From Kitasatospora albolonga (GTDB lineage Bacteria; Actinomycetota; Actinomycetes; Streptomycetales; Streptomycetaceae): a stretch of 64,000 nucleotides of DNA. This document shows positions 51,305 through 59,616 of the stretch, one piece after another (the stretch's first letter is position 1; each line of letters begins with the position of its first letter). The position numbers were made by a program, and so were the translations under genes. The notes beneath the pieces were generated by a model, which was not told the DNA's origin, searched no databases, and saw nothing but the letters and a program-made list of their open reading frames with translations. The stretch spans positions 434,001 through 498,000 of the forward strand of contig CP020563.1 of NCBI GenBank assembly GCA_002082585.1. The letters run 5' to 3'.

Positions 51305-52669
51305 GTGGCAGACCGCACATCCCCGCTCACCGTCGACGAGCTCCGCTCACGCGTCGCGGACGGCTCGATAGACACGGTGGTGCTGGCCTTCCCCGATATG
51401 CAGGGCCGGCTCCAGGGGAAGCGGTTCGCCGCCGGGTTCTTCCTCGACGAGGTGCTGGAGCACGGTACCGAGGGCTGCAACTACCTGCTGGCCGTGGACA
51501 CCGAGATGCGTACGGTCGACGGTTACGCGATGTCCTCGTGGGAGAACGGCTACGGCGACTTCGGCATGGTCCCCGACCCCGCCACGCTCCGCCCGGTCCC
51601 CTGGCACGAGGGCACCGCCCTGGTGATCGCCGACCTCGCCTGGCACGACGGCGGCCCGGTCGTCGCGGCACCGCGCCAGATCCTGCGGCGCCAGCTCGAC
51701 CGGCTGGCCGCGCTCGGCTACACCGCCCAGGTCGGCACGGAGCTGGAGTTCATCGTCTTCCGGGACAGTTACGAGGAGGCATGGGACCGCGACTACCGCG
51801 GGCTGACCCCGGCCAACCAGTACAACATCGACTACTCCATCCTCGGCACCGGCCGGATCGAACCGCTGCTGCGCCGCATCCGCAACGAGATGCAGCAGGC
51901 GGGGCTGACCGTCGAGTCGGCCAAGGGCGAGTGCAACCCCGGCCAGCACGAGATCGTCTTCCGCTACGACGAGGCGCTGACCACCTGCGACCAGCACGCC
52001 GTCTACAAGACGGGCGCCAAGGAGATCGCGGCCCAGGAGGGCGTCTCGCTGACCTTCATGGCCAAGTACGACGAGCGCGAGGGCAACTCCTGTCATATCC
52101 ATCTCTCCCTCACCGACGAGAACGGTGAGAACGCGATGGCGGGCGACGGGCCGGACGGGATGTCCGAGCTGATGCGCCACTTCCTGGCCGGTCAGCTCGC
52201 CGCCCTGCGCGACTTCTCCCTCCTCTACGCGCCCAACATCAACTCCTACAAACGCTTCCAGCCCGGCTCGTTCGCCCCCACCGCCGTCGCCTGGGGCGTG
52301 GACAACCGCACCTGCGCGCTGCGGGTCGTCGGCCACGGCCGGTCCATGCGCTTCGAGAACCGGCTGCCCGGCGGGGACGTCAACCCGCACCTCGCCGTGG
52401 CCGGACTGGTCGCCGCCGGACTGTACGGGGTCGAGCACCGGCTGCCGTTGCCGGAGGCGTGTACGGGCAACGCCTACACCTCCGCGTACGACCAGGTGCC
52501 CACGACCCTGCGCGAGGCCGCCGAGCTGTGGGAGGCCAGCCCCATCGCGAAGGAGGCGTTCGGCGAGGAGGTCGTCGCGCACTACCTGAACATGGCGAAG
52601 GTCGAACTCGCCGCCTACGACTCCGCGGTGACGGACTGGGAGCTGCGCCGCTCCTTCGAACGCCTCTGA
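51305..52669 (+). CDS. glnA4: Glutamine synthetase-like gamma-glutamylamine ligase (GlnA4-type)
   Basis: The 454-residue protein is a GSI-like ligase, related to the streptomycete GlnA4 (SCO1613) reported to make gamma-glutamylethanolamide. Signatures are FPDMQGRLQGKRF, VGTELEFIVF (Mg2+ ligand Glu), ESAKGECNPGQHEIVFRYDEAL, GNSCHIHLSL (the GS His), YKRFQPGSFAPTAVAWGVDNRTCALRV and FENRLPGGDVNPHLAVAG. The Tyr-adenylylation loop of GlnA is not evident. AAGGAGG lies 6 nt before GTG 51305. Permease, ALDH, SDR and amidohydrolase surround it, which supports amine catabolism rather than ammonia assimilation. Which amine is used is inferred. Confidence 0.9.
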   Translation: MADRTSPLTVDELRSRVADGSIDTVVLAFPDMQGRLQGKRFAAGFFLDEVLEHGTEGCNYLLAVDTEMRTVDGYAMSSWENGYGDFGMVPDPATLRPVPWHEGTALVIADLAWHDGGPVVAAPRQILRRQLDRLAALGYTAQVGTELEFIVFRDSYEEAWDRDYRGLTPANQYNIDYSILGTGRIEPLLRRIRNEMQQAGLTVESAKGECNPGQHEIVFRYDEALTTCDQHAVYKTGAKEIAAQEGVSLTFMAKYDEREGNSCHIHLSLTDENGENAMAGDGPDGMSELMRHFLAGQLAALRDFSLLYAPNINSYKRFQPGSFAPTAVAWGVDNRTCALRVVGHGRSMRFENRLPGGDVNPHLAVAGLVAAGLYGVEHRLPLPEACTGNAYTSAYDQVPTTLREAAELWEASPIAKEAFGEEVVAHYLNMAKVELAAYDSAVTDWELRRSFERL

Positions 52670-52702
52670 CCACTCCCCGCTTCCCCCGATCGAGGTCCGT
52701 AC

Positions 52703-54097
52703 GTGTCACAGCACCCCGCGGCGTCCGCCCTGGACGTCCTCAACCCGGCCACCGCCGAGGTCATCGCCACCGTCCCCGCCGCCTCCGCCGCCGATGTGGA
52801 CGCGGCCGTCGCCCGCGCCGCCGCCGCGCAGCGCCCCTGGGCCGCCGCCGCGCCCGCCGACCGGGCCCGGCTGCTGCGCCGCTTCGCCGCCACCGTCGAC
52901 GAACACATCGAGGAACTGGCCCGGTTGGAGGTCCGGGAGGCCGGGCACACCATCGGCAACGCCCGCTGGGAGGCGGGCAACGTCCGCGATCTCCTCGACT
53001 ACAGCGCGGGCGGCGCGGAGCGGCTGCTCGGCCGGCAGATCCCGGTGGCGGGCGGCATCGACTTCACGGTCCTGGAGCCGCTCGGCGTCGTCGGTGTCAT
53101 CGCCCCCTGGAACTTCCCGATGCCCATCGCCGCCTGGGGTCTGGCCCCGGCGCTCGCGGCGGGCAACGCCGTCCTCCTCAAGCCCGCCGAGACCACCCCG
53201 CTGACCGCTCTGCGGCTGGCCGAACTCGCCCTGGAGGCAGGGCTTCCCGAGGGGTTGTTCCAGGTGCTGCCCGGTGAGGGGCCGGTCGCCGGGAGCGCCC
53301 TGGTGGAGCACCCGGGCGTCGCGAAGATCGTGTTCACCGGCTCCACCCGGACCGGGAAGCACATCATGACCCGGTGCGCGGAGCGCGTGAAGCGCCTCAC
53401 CCTCGAACTGGGCGGCAAGAGCCCGAACATCGTCTTCGCCGACGCCGATGTGGCGGCCGCGGCGGCGGCCGCCCCGATGTCCTTCCTGGACAACGCGGGC
53501 CAGGACTGCTGTGCCCGGACCCGGATTCTGGTCGAGCGGTCCGTGTACGACGCGTTCCTGGAGCTGCTCGTCCCGGCCGTCGCCGCCGTGGTGGTGGGCG
53601 ACCCGGCCGACGAGAAGACGCAGATGGGCCCGCTGATCTCGGCCCTCCAGCTGGAGCGGGTGCGGGGCTTCACCGACGGGGTGCGGGAAGCCGACGGCGT
53701 ACGGGCCGTTCTCGGCAGCTCCCCCCAGGGGCCCGGGTTCTGGTATCCGCCGACCGTGCTCGCCGGGGTGGCGGCCGATGCCCCAGTGGCCGTCGAGGAG
53801 GTCTTCGGGCCGGTCGCCGTGGTCCTGCCGTTCGACGGCGAGGAGGAGGCGCTGCGCCTGGCGAACGCCACCGACTACGGGCTCGCGGGGTCGATCTGGT
53901 CCCAGGACATCGGGCGCGCGCTCCGCGTGGGCCAGGGGCTGCGGGCGGGGAACCTCTCCGTCAACTCGCATTCCAGCGTGCGCTATTCGACCCCCTTCGG
54001 CGGTTTCAAGCAGTCGGGTCTGGGCCGTGAGCTCGGTCCCGACGCCCTGGCCGCCTTCACCGAAACCAAGAACGTCTTCATCAGCACGGAGGCATGA
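52703..54097 (+). CDS. NAD(P)-dependent aldehyde dehydrogenase
   Basis: The 464-residue enzyme has all ALDH signatures: APWNFPMPIAAWGLAPALAAGNAVLLKPAE (cofactor), FTGSTRTGKHI, catalytic Glu in LELGGKSPN, catalytic Cys in NAGQDCCARTRI and EVFGPVAVVLPF. In the local pathway it would oxidise the gamma-glutamyl aldehyde made by the SDR. Start GTG 52703 is 34 bp after the ligase stop, with GAGG 7 nt upstream. Its last codon overlaps the ATG of the SDR (ATGA). Confidence 0.95.
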   Translation: MSQHPAASALDVLNPATAEVIATVPAASAADVDAAVARAAAAQRPWAAAAPADRARLLRRFAATVDEHIEELARLEVREAGHTIGNARWEAGNVRDLLDYSAGGAERLLGRQIPVAGGIDFTVLEPLGVVGVIAPWNFPMPIAAWGLAPALAAGNAVLLKPAETTPLTALRLAELALEAGLPEGLFQVLPGEGPVAGSALVEHPGVAKIVFTGSTRTGKHIMTRCAERVKRLTLELGGKSPNIVFADADVAAAAAAAPMSFLDNAGQDCCARTRILVERSVYDAFLELLVPAVAAVVVGDPADEKTQMGPLISALQLERVRGFTDGVREADGVRAVLGSSPQGPGFWYPPTVLAGVAADAPVAVEEVFGPVAVVLPFDGEEEALRLANATDYGLAGSIWSQDIGRALRVGQGLRAGNLSVNSHSSVRYSTPFGGFKQSGLGRELGPDALAAFTETKNVFISTEA

Positions 54098-54888
54098 GCA
54101 CCATGACCGACACTTCCCCTGTCTGCCGCCGCCTGGTCGGCCGCACCGCCGTCGTCACCGGAGCCGGCAGCGGCATCGGCCTGGCCACCGTGCGGCGGCT
54201 GGCCGCCGAGGGCGCCCATGTCGTCTGCGCCGATGTGGACGAGGTGAGCGGCAAGGCCGCCGCCGAGGAGGCGGGCGGGCTCTTCGTCCGTACCGACGTC
54301 ACCGACGCCGAGCAGGTCGACGCCCTCTTCAAGGCGGCGTTCGACACCTACGGTTCGGTGGACATCGCGTTCAACAACGCGGGGATCTCGCCGCCCGACG
54401 ACGACTCGATCCTGGAGACCGGTCTCGACGCCTGGCGGCGGGTGCAGGAGGTCAACCTGACCTCCGTCTACCTCTGCTGCAAGGCGGCCATCCCCTACAT
54501 GCGCGCCCAGGGCCGGGGCTCCATCATCAACACGGCCTCGTTCGTGGCCCGGATGGGGGCGGCGACCTCGCAGATCTCGTACACCGCGTCCAAGGGCGGG
54601 GTGCTGGCGATGTCCCGTGAGCTGGGGGTGCAGTTCGCCCGCGACGGCATCCGGGTCAACGCGCTCTGCCCGGGGCCGGTGAACACGCCGCTGCTCCAGG
54701 AGCTGTTCGCCAAGGACCCGGAGCGGGCCGCGCGGCGGCTGGTGCACATCCCGGTCGGGCGGTTCGCCGAGCCGACGGAGATCGCCGCCGCCGTGGCGTT
54801 CCTGGCGAGCGACGACTCCTCGTTCGTCAACGCGACGGACTTCCTGGTGGACGGCGGGATCGCCGGGGCGTACGTCACCCCGGTCTGA
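54094..54888 (+). CDS. Short-chain alcohol dehydrogenase (SDR)
   Basis: The 264-residue protein is a classical SDR: TGAGSGIGLA cofactor loop, Asp at the end of beta-2 (CADVDEV; NAD preference), NNAGIS, Ser in NTASF and YTASK with catalytic Tyr and Lys, and C-terminal VDGGIAGAYVTPV. Coupled to the ALDH by a 4-bp overlap, it fits an alcohol-to-aldehyde step on gamma-glutamylethanolamide. ATG 54103 is an alternative start. It converges on the PucR gene across 19 bp. Confidence 0.93.
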   Translation: MSTMTDTSPVCRRLVGRTAVVTGAGSGIGLATVRRLAAEGAHVVCADVDEVSGKAAAEEAGGLFVRTDVTDAEQVDALFKAAFDTYGSVDIAFNNAGISPPDDDSILETGLDAWRRVQEVNLTSVYLCCKAAIPYMRAQGRGSIINTASFVARMGAATSQISYTASKGGVLAMSRELGVQFARDGIRVNALCPGPVNTPLLQELFAKDPERAARRLVHIPVGRFAEPTEIAAAVAFLASDDSSFVNATDFLVDGGIAGAYVTPV

Positions 54889-54907
54889 GCCCGCCCCCGT
54901 CCGGGGG

Positions 54908-56116
54908 TCACTCGCTCCCGTGAGCCAGTGACCCCCGCAGCCGCTGCGAGCGGAGCACCAGCAGCATCTCGAAGCGCTGGTCGGGGTCGTCGATCGCGTC
55001 GCCCCACAGCTCGCGGATCTGCCGCAGCCGGTAGCGCGCGGTCTGCGGGTGGACGCCGAGCCGCTGGGCCACCTCGGGCGCGCCGCCGGGGGTCTCGATC
55101 CAGGCGAGGAGGGTCTCGGCCAGCCGCCGGGACGCGGTCGGCCCGAGGCCGTCCAGCGGGGCGAGGCAGCGGCGGGCCGCCGCGTCGATCAGCTCCCGGG
55201 ACGGCAGGAGCACCAGCTCCTCCGTGCGCTCGGTGCAGTGCAGCACCTCGCCCTGCGGGAGCAGGTTCTTCTTGATCAGCTGGACGGCGGTCTCCGCCCA
55301 GCGCAGGGAGGTCGCGGCGGCGGCCAGCGGCACCGGCGGACCGATCGCGCCGGACCAGCCGGCGGTGGCCCGGCGCAGGGTCTCCGCCCGGCCCGCCGTC
55401 TCCGGGTCGGGGATGACGATGCGGGGCTGCTCGCTCTCCATCTCCAGCAGGATGCCCTGCCCCACCGCCGGGGCCACGGCCTCCCGGGCGGGGCGCATCA
55501 GGACGCCCACCGCGATGGTCTCCGGCAGCTCCCAGCCGACCCGGGCGGCCCGCTCGGCGAGCGTACGGGCGGAGTCGCCGCGGTGCTCCACGAGCAGCAG
55601 GTCGATCAGCTGGCGCTGGAGGCGCAGCCGCTCGCTGGCGCGGCGGGCCGCGGCTTCCGCATAGCCCAGTACCGACTGTTCCACGAGCCCGTCCAGATAC
55701 TCGAATCCCGATTCGGCGAGCTCGTACATGGCGGGGGCGGCGATGTCGACCTGCTGGCCGATCTCGGCGAACCTGCGCCAGGTGAGCCGGACCCCGAGCC
55801 GGTAGACGGCCTGGAGCGAGTCGAGGCTGCGGCCGTGCAGTCCCTCGCCCCGGCCGAACTCCTGGAAGACCTCCGGCGGCACCCGGGGGTCGGCGGCGCC
55901 GGAGGCGAGGTGGCGTACGAAGCCCTCGATGGCGCGGCGGATGCCGACGAGCGCCATCGGCTCGCCGGACTCGTCCTCGACGAGCTGGAGGTAGGGGTAT
56001 GCCTGCCGGATCTCGGTGAGGATCTTCTGCGCGATCTCCGGCGCCTCGGCCAGGGCGATGGAGGCGAACCGCTCCACCTTCGACCGGGGCACCTCCTGCC
56101 AGGCGTGAGACTTCAC
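54908..56116 (-). CDS. PucR/CdaR-family transcriptional regulator
   Basis: The 402-residue regulator has an N-terminal helical RsbRD-like/sensor region (WQEVPRSKVERFASIALAEAPEIAQKIL, GLHGRSLDSLQAVYRLGVRLTWRR), a middle GGDEF-like fold without catalytic motif, and a C-terminal PucR HTH (RRLAETLLAWIETPGGAPEVAQRLGVHPQTARYRLRQIRELWG). Such proteins control purine or amine use. It may regulate the neighbouring GlnA4 cluster, though GntR is closer. Its ATG overlaps the stop of the DUF2613-like gene by 4 bp, so the two are coupled. Confidence 0.9.
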   Translation of the reverse strand: MKSHAWQEVPRSKVERFASIALAEAPEIAQKILTEIRQAYPYLQLVEDESGEPMALVGIRRAIEGFVRHLASGAADPRVPPEVFQEFGRGEGLHGRSLDSLQAVYRLGVRLTWRRFAEIGQQVDIAAPAMYELAESGFEYLDGLVEQSVLGYAEAAARRASERLRLQRQLIDLLLVEHRGDSARTLAERAARVGWELPETIAVGVLMRPAREAVAPAVGQGILLEMESEQPRIVIPDPETAGRAETLRRATAGWSGAIGPPVPLAAAATSLRWAETAVQLIKKNLLPQGEVLHCTERTEELVLLPSRELIDAAARRCLAPLDGLGPTASRRLAETLLAWIETPGGAPEVAQRLGVHPQTARYRLRQIRELWGDAIDDPDQRFEMLLVLRSQRLRGSLAHGSE

Positions 56117-56265
56117 GAGCCCGCCGACGCGGTCTCGTAGCTGATCAGCGGTGTGTTGGGCTGCTCGGGCGTGGCGTCGAGCAGGGCCACGATGCCGACG
56201 GCGGCACCGACGGCGAGCGCGGCGGCCACCAGGGCGGTGGCGGCGGCGGCGATGATTCTGCGCAT
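56113..56265 (-). CDS. Small DUF2613-like membrane protein, 50 residues
   Basis: This 50-codon gene starts at ATG 56265, with AAGGAG 12 nt upstream, and reads MRRIIAAAATALVAAALAVGAAVGIVALLD, then a short polar tail with a SYETASAGS end. One Ala/Val-rich membrane helix with a basic front matches the DUF2613 family of tiny actinobacterial membrane proteins. It ends in the overlap ATGA with the PucR start. Function unknown. Confidence 0.72.
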   Translation of the reverse strand: MRRIIAAAATALVAAALAVGAAVGIVALLDATPEQPNTPLISYETASAGS

Positions 56266-56452
56266 GGTCGGGTTCAGCTCCTTGCTGGAGTCGATCCCCA
56301 CTCCGTGAAGCCGGGCCCCTCCGGCTGGAACACAGTGTCGACAGTCCATTGACATCCCGTCAAGGGCTTGCCTACTGTTCACGCGAATCAAGGGCTGACC
56401 GGCCCGGGGCCCGTGCACCTCCCGCGAAGAGATTCGACTCAGGAGTGCCCGG

Positions 56453-57436
56453 ATGCACCGCAATGCTTCACCTCTGTCACTTTTCCTGCTGGGTGCAGGG
56501 GTCTTTCTACTCGTCCTCGCGCCGCTGCTCGTCTGGTACGTCCAGCCGCAGGCCAAGCGCACCCCCATCGACACCGACACGACCACCGTCTTCACCGGGA
56601 CCGGCAGCTACTTCGACACCGGCGAGGTGAAGACGGTCACGGGCAAGGAGATCACGATCACGCGCCAGGTGCGCGGGGACGTGGCCGAGAGCCTCAAGAG
56701 CGGCCATGCCGTGTGGGACGTGTCCACGTCGGTGGACCGCAAGGAGAGCCTGCCCGCCTCCGACCCCCGCGACGCCCTCCAGTGGACCCTGGAGCGCTGG
56801 GTGACCGACCGGTACACCAATGAGCCGGTGCACTGCTGCGAGGAGACCCCCCGGTTCGACGGGGAGGCGTACCTGAAGTTCCCGTTCGATGTCGAAAGAC
56901 GTGCTTACCGCTGGTGGGACGGGACCCTCGGCGGGGTCGTCCGGCTCGACTACGCGGGCCGGAAGAAGATCCAGGGCTACGAGGGATACCTCTTCAAGGG
57001 CACCGTCGAGCCGACCCGGACCGGGGAGCGCCAGGTGCCCGGCGTGCTCGTCGGAGAGTCGGACACGCCCCAGATCCTCGCCGAGGAGTGGTACTCCAAC
57101 AGCGGCATCGAACTGGTCGTGGACCAGCGGACCGGGCGCATCATCAACGCCGCGATCGGCCCGAAGAAGACGCTGCGCGCCCCGGGCTCCTCGAAGGACG
57201 CCGTCACGCTGCTGGAGAGCGAGCGGGTCGAGTTCACCGAGGAGACCCAGAAGAAGCAGGTCGAGCTGGCGTCGGCGGACAGCGACCGGCTGGCTCTGCT
57301 CTCCGGGACCGCGCCGGCCGGTGCGGTCGGGGGCGGTCTCGTCCTCACCGCGGTGGGCCTCGTGCTCGTCATCCGGGGGCGTCGGACCGAGCCGGAGGCC
57401 CCGAACACTCACATGATGACGAAGTTGCCCACCTGA
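56453..57436 (+). CDS. DUF3068 (PorA-like) membrane-anchored protein
   Basis: The 327-residue protein has an N-terminal helix (LSLFLLGAGVFLLVLAPLLVWYV), a large outside domain rich in beta strands (TVFTGTGSYFDTGEVKTV, FDGEAYLKFPFDVERRAYRWWDGTLGG, AEEWYSNSGIELVVDQRTGRI) and a C-terminal helix (AGAVGGGLVLTAVGLVLVI). DUF3068 proteins are annotated as porin PorA family in actinobacteria and are found with cell-surface glycan genes. CAGGAG lies 7 nt before the ATG. It precedes the glycosyltransferase by 285 bp. Confidence 0.88.
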   Translation: MHRNASPLSLFLLGAGVFLLVLAPLLVWYVQPQAKRTPIDTDTTTVFTGTGSYFDTGEVKTVTGKEITITRQVRGDVAESLKSGHAVWDVSTSVDRKESLPASDPRDALQWTLERWVTDRYTNEPVHCCEETPRFDGEAYLKFPFDVERRAYRWWDGTLGGVVRLDYAGRKKIQGYEGYLFKGTVEPTRTGERQVPGVLVGESDTPQILAEEWYSNSGIELVVDQRTGRIINAAIGPKKTLRAPGSSKDAVTLLESERVEFTEETQKKQVELASADSDRLALLSGTAPAGAVGGGLVLTAVGLVLVIRGRRTEPEAPNTHMMTKLPT

Positions 57437-57599
57437 GTTACCGGCAAGTTGTCGCACCGGTGAGTAGCCGGGCGGGTAACCGTGCCGAAAACTGTCTATC
57501 CCCACCAAAGCACGGCCCCCGGTCTCGTTCTCCCTTGTTCTCCCACGTGTTCTCGCACGTCACAGCCCAGTTCGTCCACTCGTTACCGAACCCGCTCCG

Positions 57600-57710
57600 C
57601 TCCATCAAGGCCCCTCCCCTTTTCACCCTTCTCGTCCTCTCTCGTCCCCTCGCTTTCCCTCTCCGTGTCTTCCAGCCCCCCGCCCCTCGTCCCCCGCACC
57701 CCGAGCCGAG
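57600..57710 (+). other. Pyrimidine-rich leader before the GT4 gene
   Basis: About 110 bp on the plus strand is largely C and T, with short C3-6 and T3-4 runs, unlike the purine/pyrimidine balance around it. It could form triplex DNA or a long unstructured C/U-rich RNA leader. A GTTACC/GGTAAC pair (57437-57480) lies upstream of it. No ORF with codon bias is present. Confidence 0.55.
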
Positions 57711-57721
57711 TTGGAGCGCCC

Positions 57722-58891
57722 ATGCCCCAGCACGTTCCTTCCCCGCTGCTCGACGCAGCCGCGCCACAGGGTCAGGGCCAGGTCTCCCCCAGGGTTTCCG
57801 CCTCCCCTAGACGCATCGTCTTCCTCGCCCACCGCGATCTGGGCAACCCCGCCGCAGGCGGTTCCGAGCTGCTCGTCGACCAGCTCGCCCTCGGCCTCAC
57901 CGAACGGGGCCACGACGTCACCCTCCTCTGCGGCGGACAGGCCGCCCGCAGGCCCTACCGGGTCGTCTCCGCGGGCTCCACGCTGGGGCACTACCTCGGC
58001 GCGCGCTCCGCGTTCGCCCGGCAGGTCGGCAGCTGCGACCTGCTGGTGGAGGTCTGCAACGGCATGCCGTACCTGGCGCCCCTGTGGCACCGGGGTCCGA
58101 CGGTGTGCCTGGTCAACCACGTCCACACCGATCTGTGGGAGATGCGTTTCCCGGCGCCGGTGGCCCGCGCCGGGCGGCAGCTCGAACACTGGGCCCTGTC
58201 CCGGGCCTACCGGGACCATCTGATGATCGCCGTCTCGCCGTCCACCGCGGGCGCCCTGCGTGAGCTGGGCGTTCCGGACGAGCGCATACGGCTGGTGAAC
58301 AACGGTGTCCAGGAGCCGCGCCCGCAGAGCGAACGGTCGGCGACCCCGCTGTTCCTGGCGCTCGGCAGGCTGGTCGACTACAAGCGCATCGATCTGCTGC
58401 TCCAGCTCTGGGAGCGGGTGCGGCCGGTCACCGGCGGCCGGCTCGTGATCGTCGGTGACGGTCCCGAGCGCGAGAAGCTGGAGCGGCTCGCCGGTCCCGG
58501 CGTGGAGTTCGCCGGGCATGTGTCCGAGGAGGAGAAGCACCGGCTTCTGTGCGCCTCCTGGATGCTGCTGCACCCGGCGGCCGTCGAGGGGTGGGGGCTG
58601 GTCGTCACGGAGGCAGGCACCCGTTCGACGCCGACCCTCGGCTTCGACGTCCCCGGGCTGCGCGACTCCGTCGAGGACGGGGTCACGGGCATCCTCGCCC
58701 GGGGCGAGTCGTCCTTCGCCGCGGCCTGGTGCGCGCTGGCGCTGGACGAGGAGCGCCGCGAGGCGATGGGCAAGGCGGCGCGCGAGCGTGCGGCGGCCTA
58801 CCGGTGGAGCAGCAGTGTGGACCAGTTCGAGGCCGTGGCCGCCGAGGCGACCAGCGGCACCCGGTCCCGGCCTGCGGGTGCCGGCTCGTGA
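57722..58891 (+). CDS. GT4-family glycosyltransferase
   Basis: The 389-residue enzyme is a GT-B retaining glycosyltransferase: FLAHRDLGNPAAGGSELLVDQLALGLTERGHDVTLL at the acceptor side, FLALGRLVDYKRIDLLLQLWERV and the EX7E motif in HPAAVEGWGLVVTEAGTRSTPTLGFDVPG. It should use a nucleotide-sugar to build the surface glycan handled by the next genes. ATG 57722 has GGAG 5 nt upstream. Its TGA overlaps the next GTG (GTGA), so translation is coupled. Confidence 0.93.
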   Translation: MPQHVPSPLLDAAAPQGQGQVSPRVSASPRRIVFLAHRDLGNPAAGGSELLVDQLALGLTERGHDVTLLCGGQAARRPYRVVSAGSTLGHYLGARSAFARQVGSCDLLVEVCNGMPYLAPLWHRGPTVCLVNHVHTDLWEMRFPAPVARAGRQLEHWALSRAYRDHLMIAVSPSTAGALRELGVPDERIRLVNNGVQEPRPQSERSATPLFLALGRLVDYKRIDLLLQLWERVRPVTGGRLVIVGDGPEREKLERLAGPGVEFAGHVSEEEKHRLLCASWMLLHPAAVEGWGLVVTEAGTRSTPTLGFDVPGLRDSVEDGVTGILARGESSFAAAWCALALDEERREAMGKAARERAAAYRWSSSVDQFEAVAAEATSGTRSRPAGAGS

Positions 58892-59616
58892 AAGACCCGT
58901 CCTTCCGCCGTTCCCTCGCCCTGTTCCGCGCCTTCATCCGCGAGCGGGAGGACCCGGCCGTCGCGTACACCCTGCTGGCCAGGGACGCGGCGGACCAGGT
59001 CGAGCGGTATCTGCCGCTGGAGGGCAAGGTCGTCGTCGACATCGGCGGCGGCAACGGCTACTTCACCCAGGAGTTCCGGCGGCGCGGCGCGCAGAGCTAT
59101 CTCTTCGAGCCGGACCGCGGCGAGCTGGGTGACCCGCGGCCGCAGGGACCGCGGAACACCGTCGTGGCCGACGGCTACCTGCTGCCGCTGGCGGACGGGG
59201 CGGCCGATGTCGCCTTCTCCTCCAACGTGCTGGAGCACGTCGCCGACCCGCACACCTTTCTCAGCGAGATGGCGCGCGTCACCCGCCCCGGCGGGCTGAT
59301 CTACGTCTCGTTCACCAACTGGTACTCGCCGTGGGGCGGCCACGAGTGGGCCCCCTGGCACTACGCCGGAGCCGAGCGCGCCCGCGCCCGCTACGAGCGG
59401 CGCACGGGCCACCCGGCCAAGCACCGCCTCGGCGAGAACCTCTTCAGGATCGGCGTCGGCCAGACGCTGCGCCACGTCCGGGGCCGCACCGATGTGGACG
59501 TGGTGTCCGCCCGGTCGCGGTACTGGCCGGTCCTGCCAGAACTTGTTACCCGGGTGCCCGGACTGCGGGAATTCGCCACCTGGAACCTCCTTCTCATTCT
59601 CCGGCGGTGTTCATGA
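58888..59616 (+). CDS. Class I SAM-dependent methyltransferase in the glycan operon
   Basis: The 242-residue protein has motif I VVVDIGGGNGYFTQEFRRRG, FEPDRGELGD, LPLADGAADVAFSSNVLEHVADP and MARVTRPGGLIYVSFTNWYSPWGGHEW. It probably methylates a sugar or a lipid-linked glycan. Coupled to the GT4 gene before it and to the AftD-like gene after it by 4-bp overlaps (GTGA and ATGA). Substrate inferred from context only. Confidence 0.9.
   Translation: MKDPSFRRSLALFRAFIREREDPAVAYTLLARDAADQVERYLPLEGKVVVDIGGGNGYFTQEFRRRGAQSYLFEPDRGELGDPRPQGPRNTVVADGYLLPLADGAADVAFSSNVLEHVADPHTFLSEMARVTRPGGLIYVSFTNWYSPWGGHEWAPWHYAGAERARARYERRTGHPAKHRLGENLFRIGVGQTLRHVRGRTDVDVVSARSRYWPVLPELVTRVPGLREFATWNLLLILRRCS

Noticed and set aside
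54894..54907. Terminator between the SDR and PucR genes (CCCCCG-TC-CGGGGG)
   Set aside because: The stem is only six base pairs with a two-base loop in a GC-rich 19-bp gap; too weak to claim.
57437..57721. Riboswitch in the GT4 leader
   Set aside because: I could not match the sequence to any riboswitch consensus I know; the region is C/U-rich and weakly structured.
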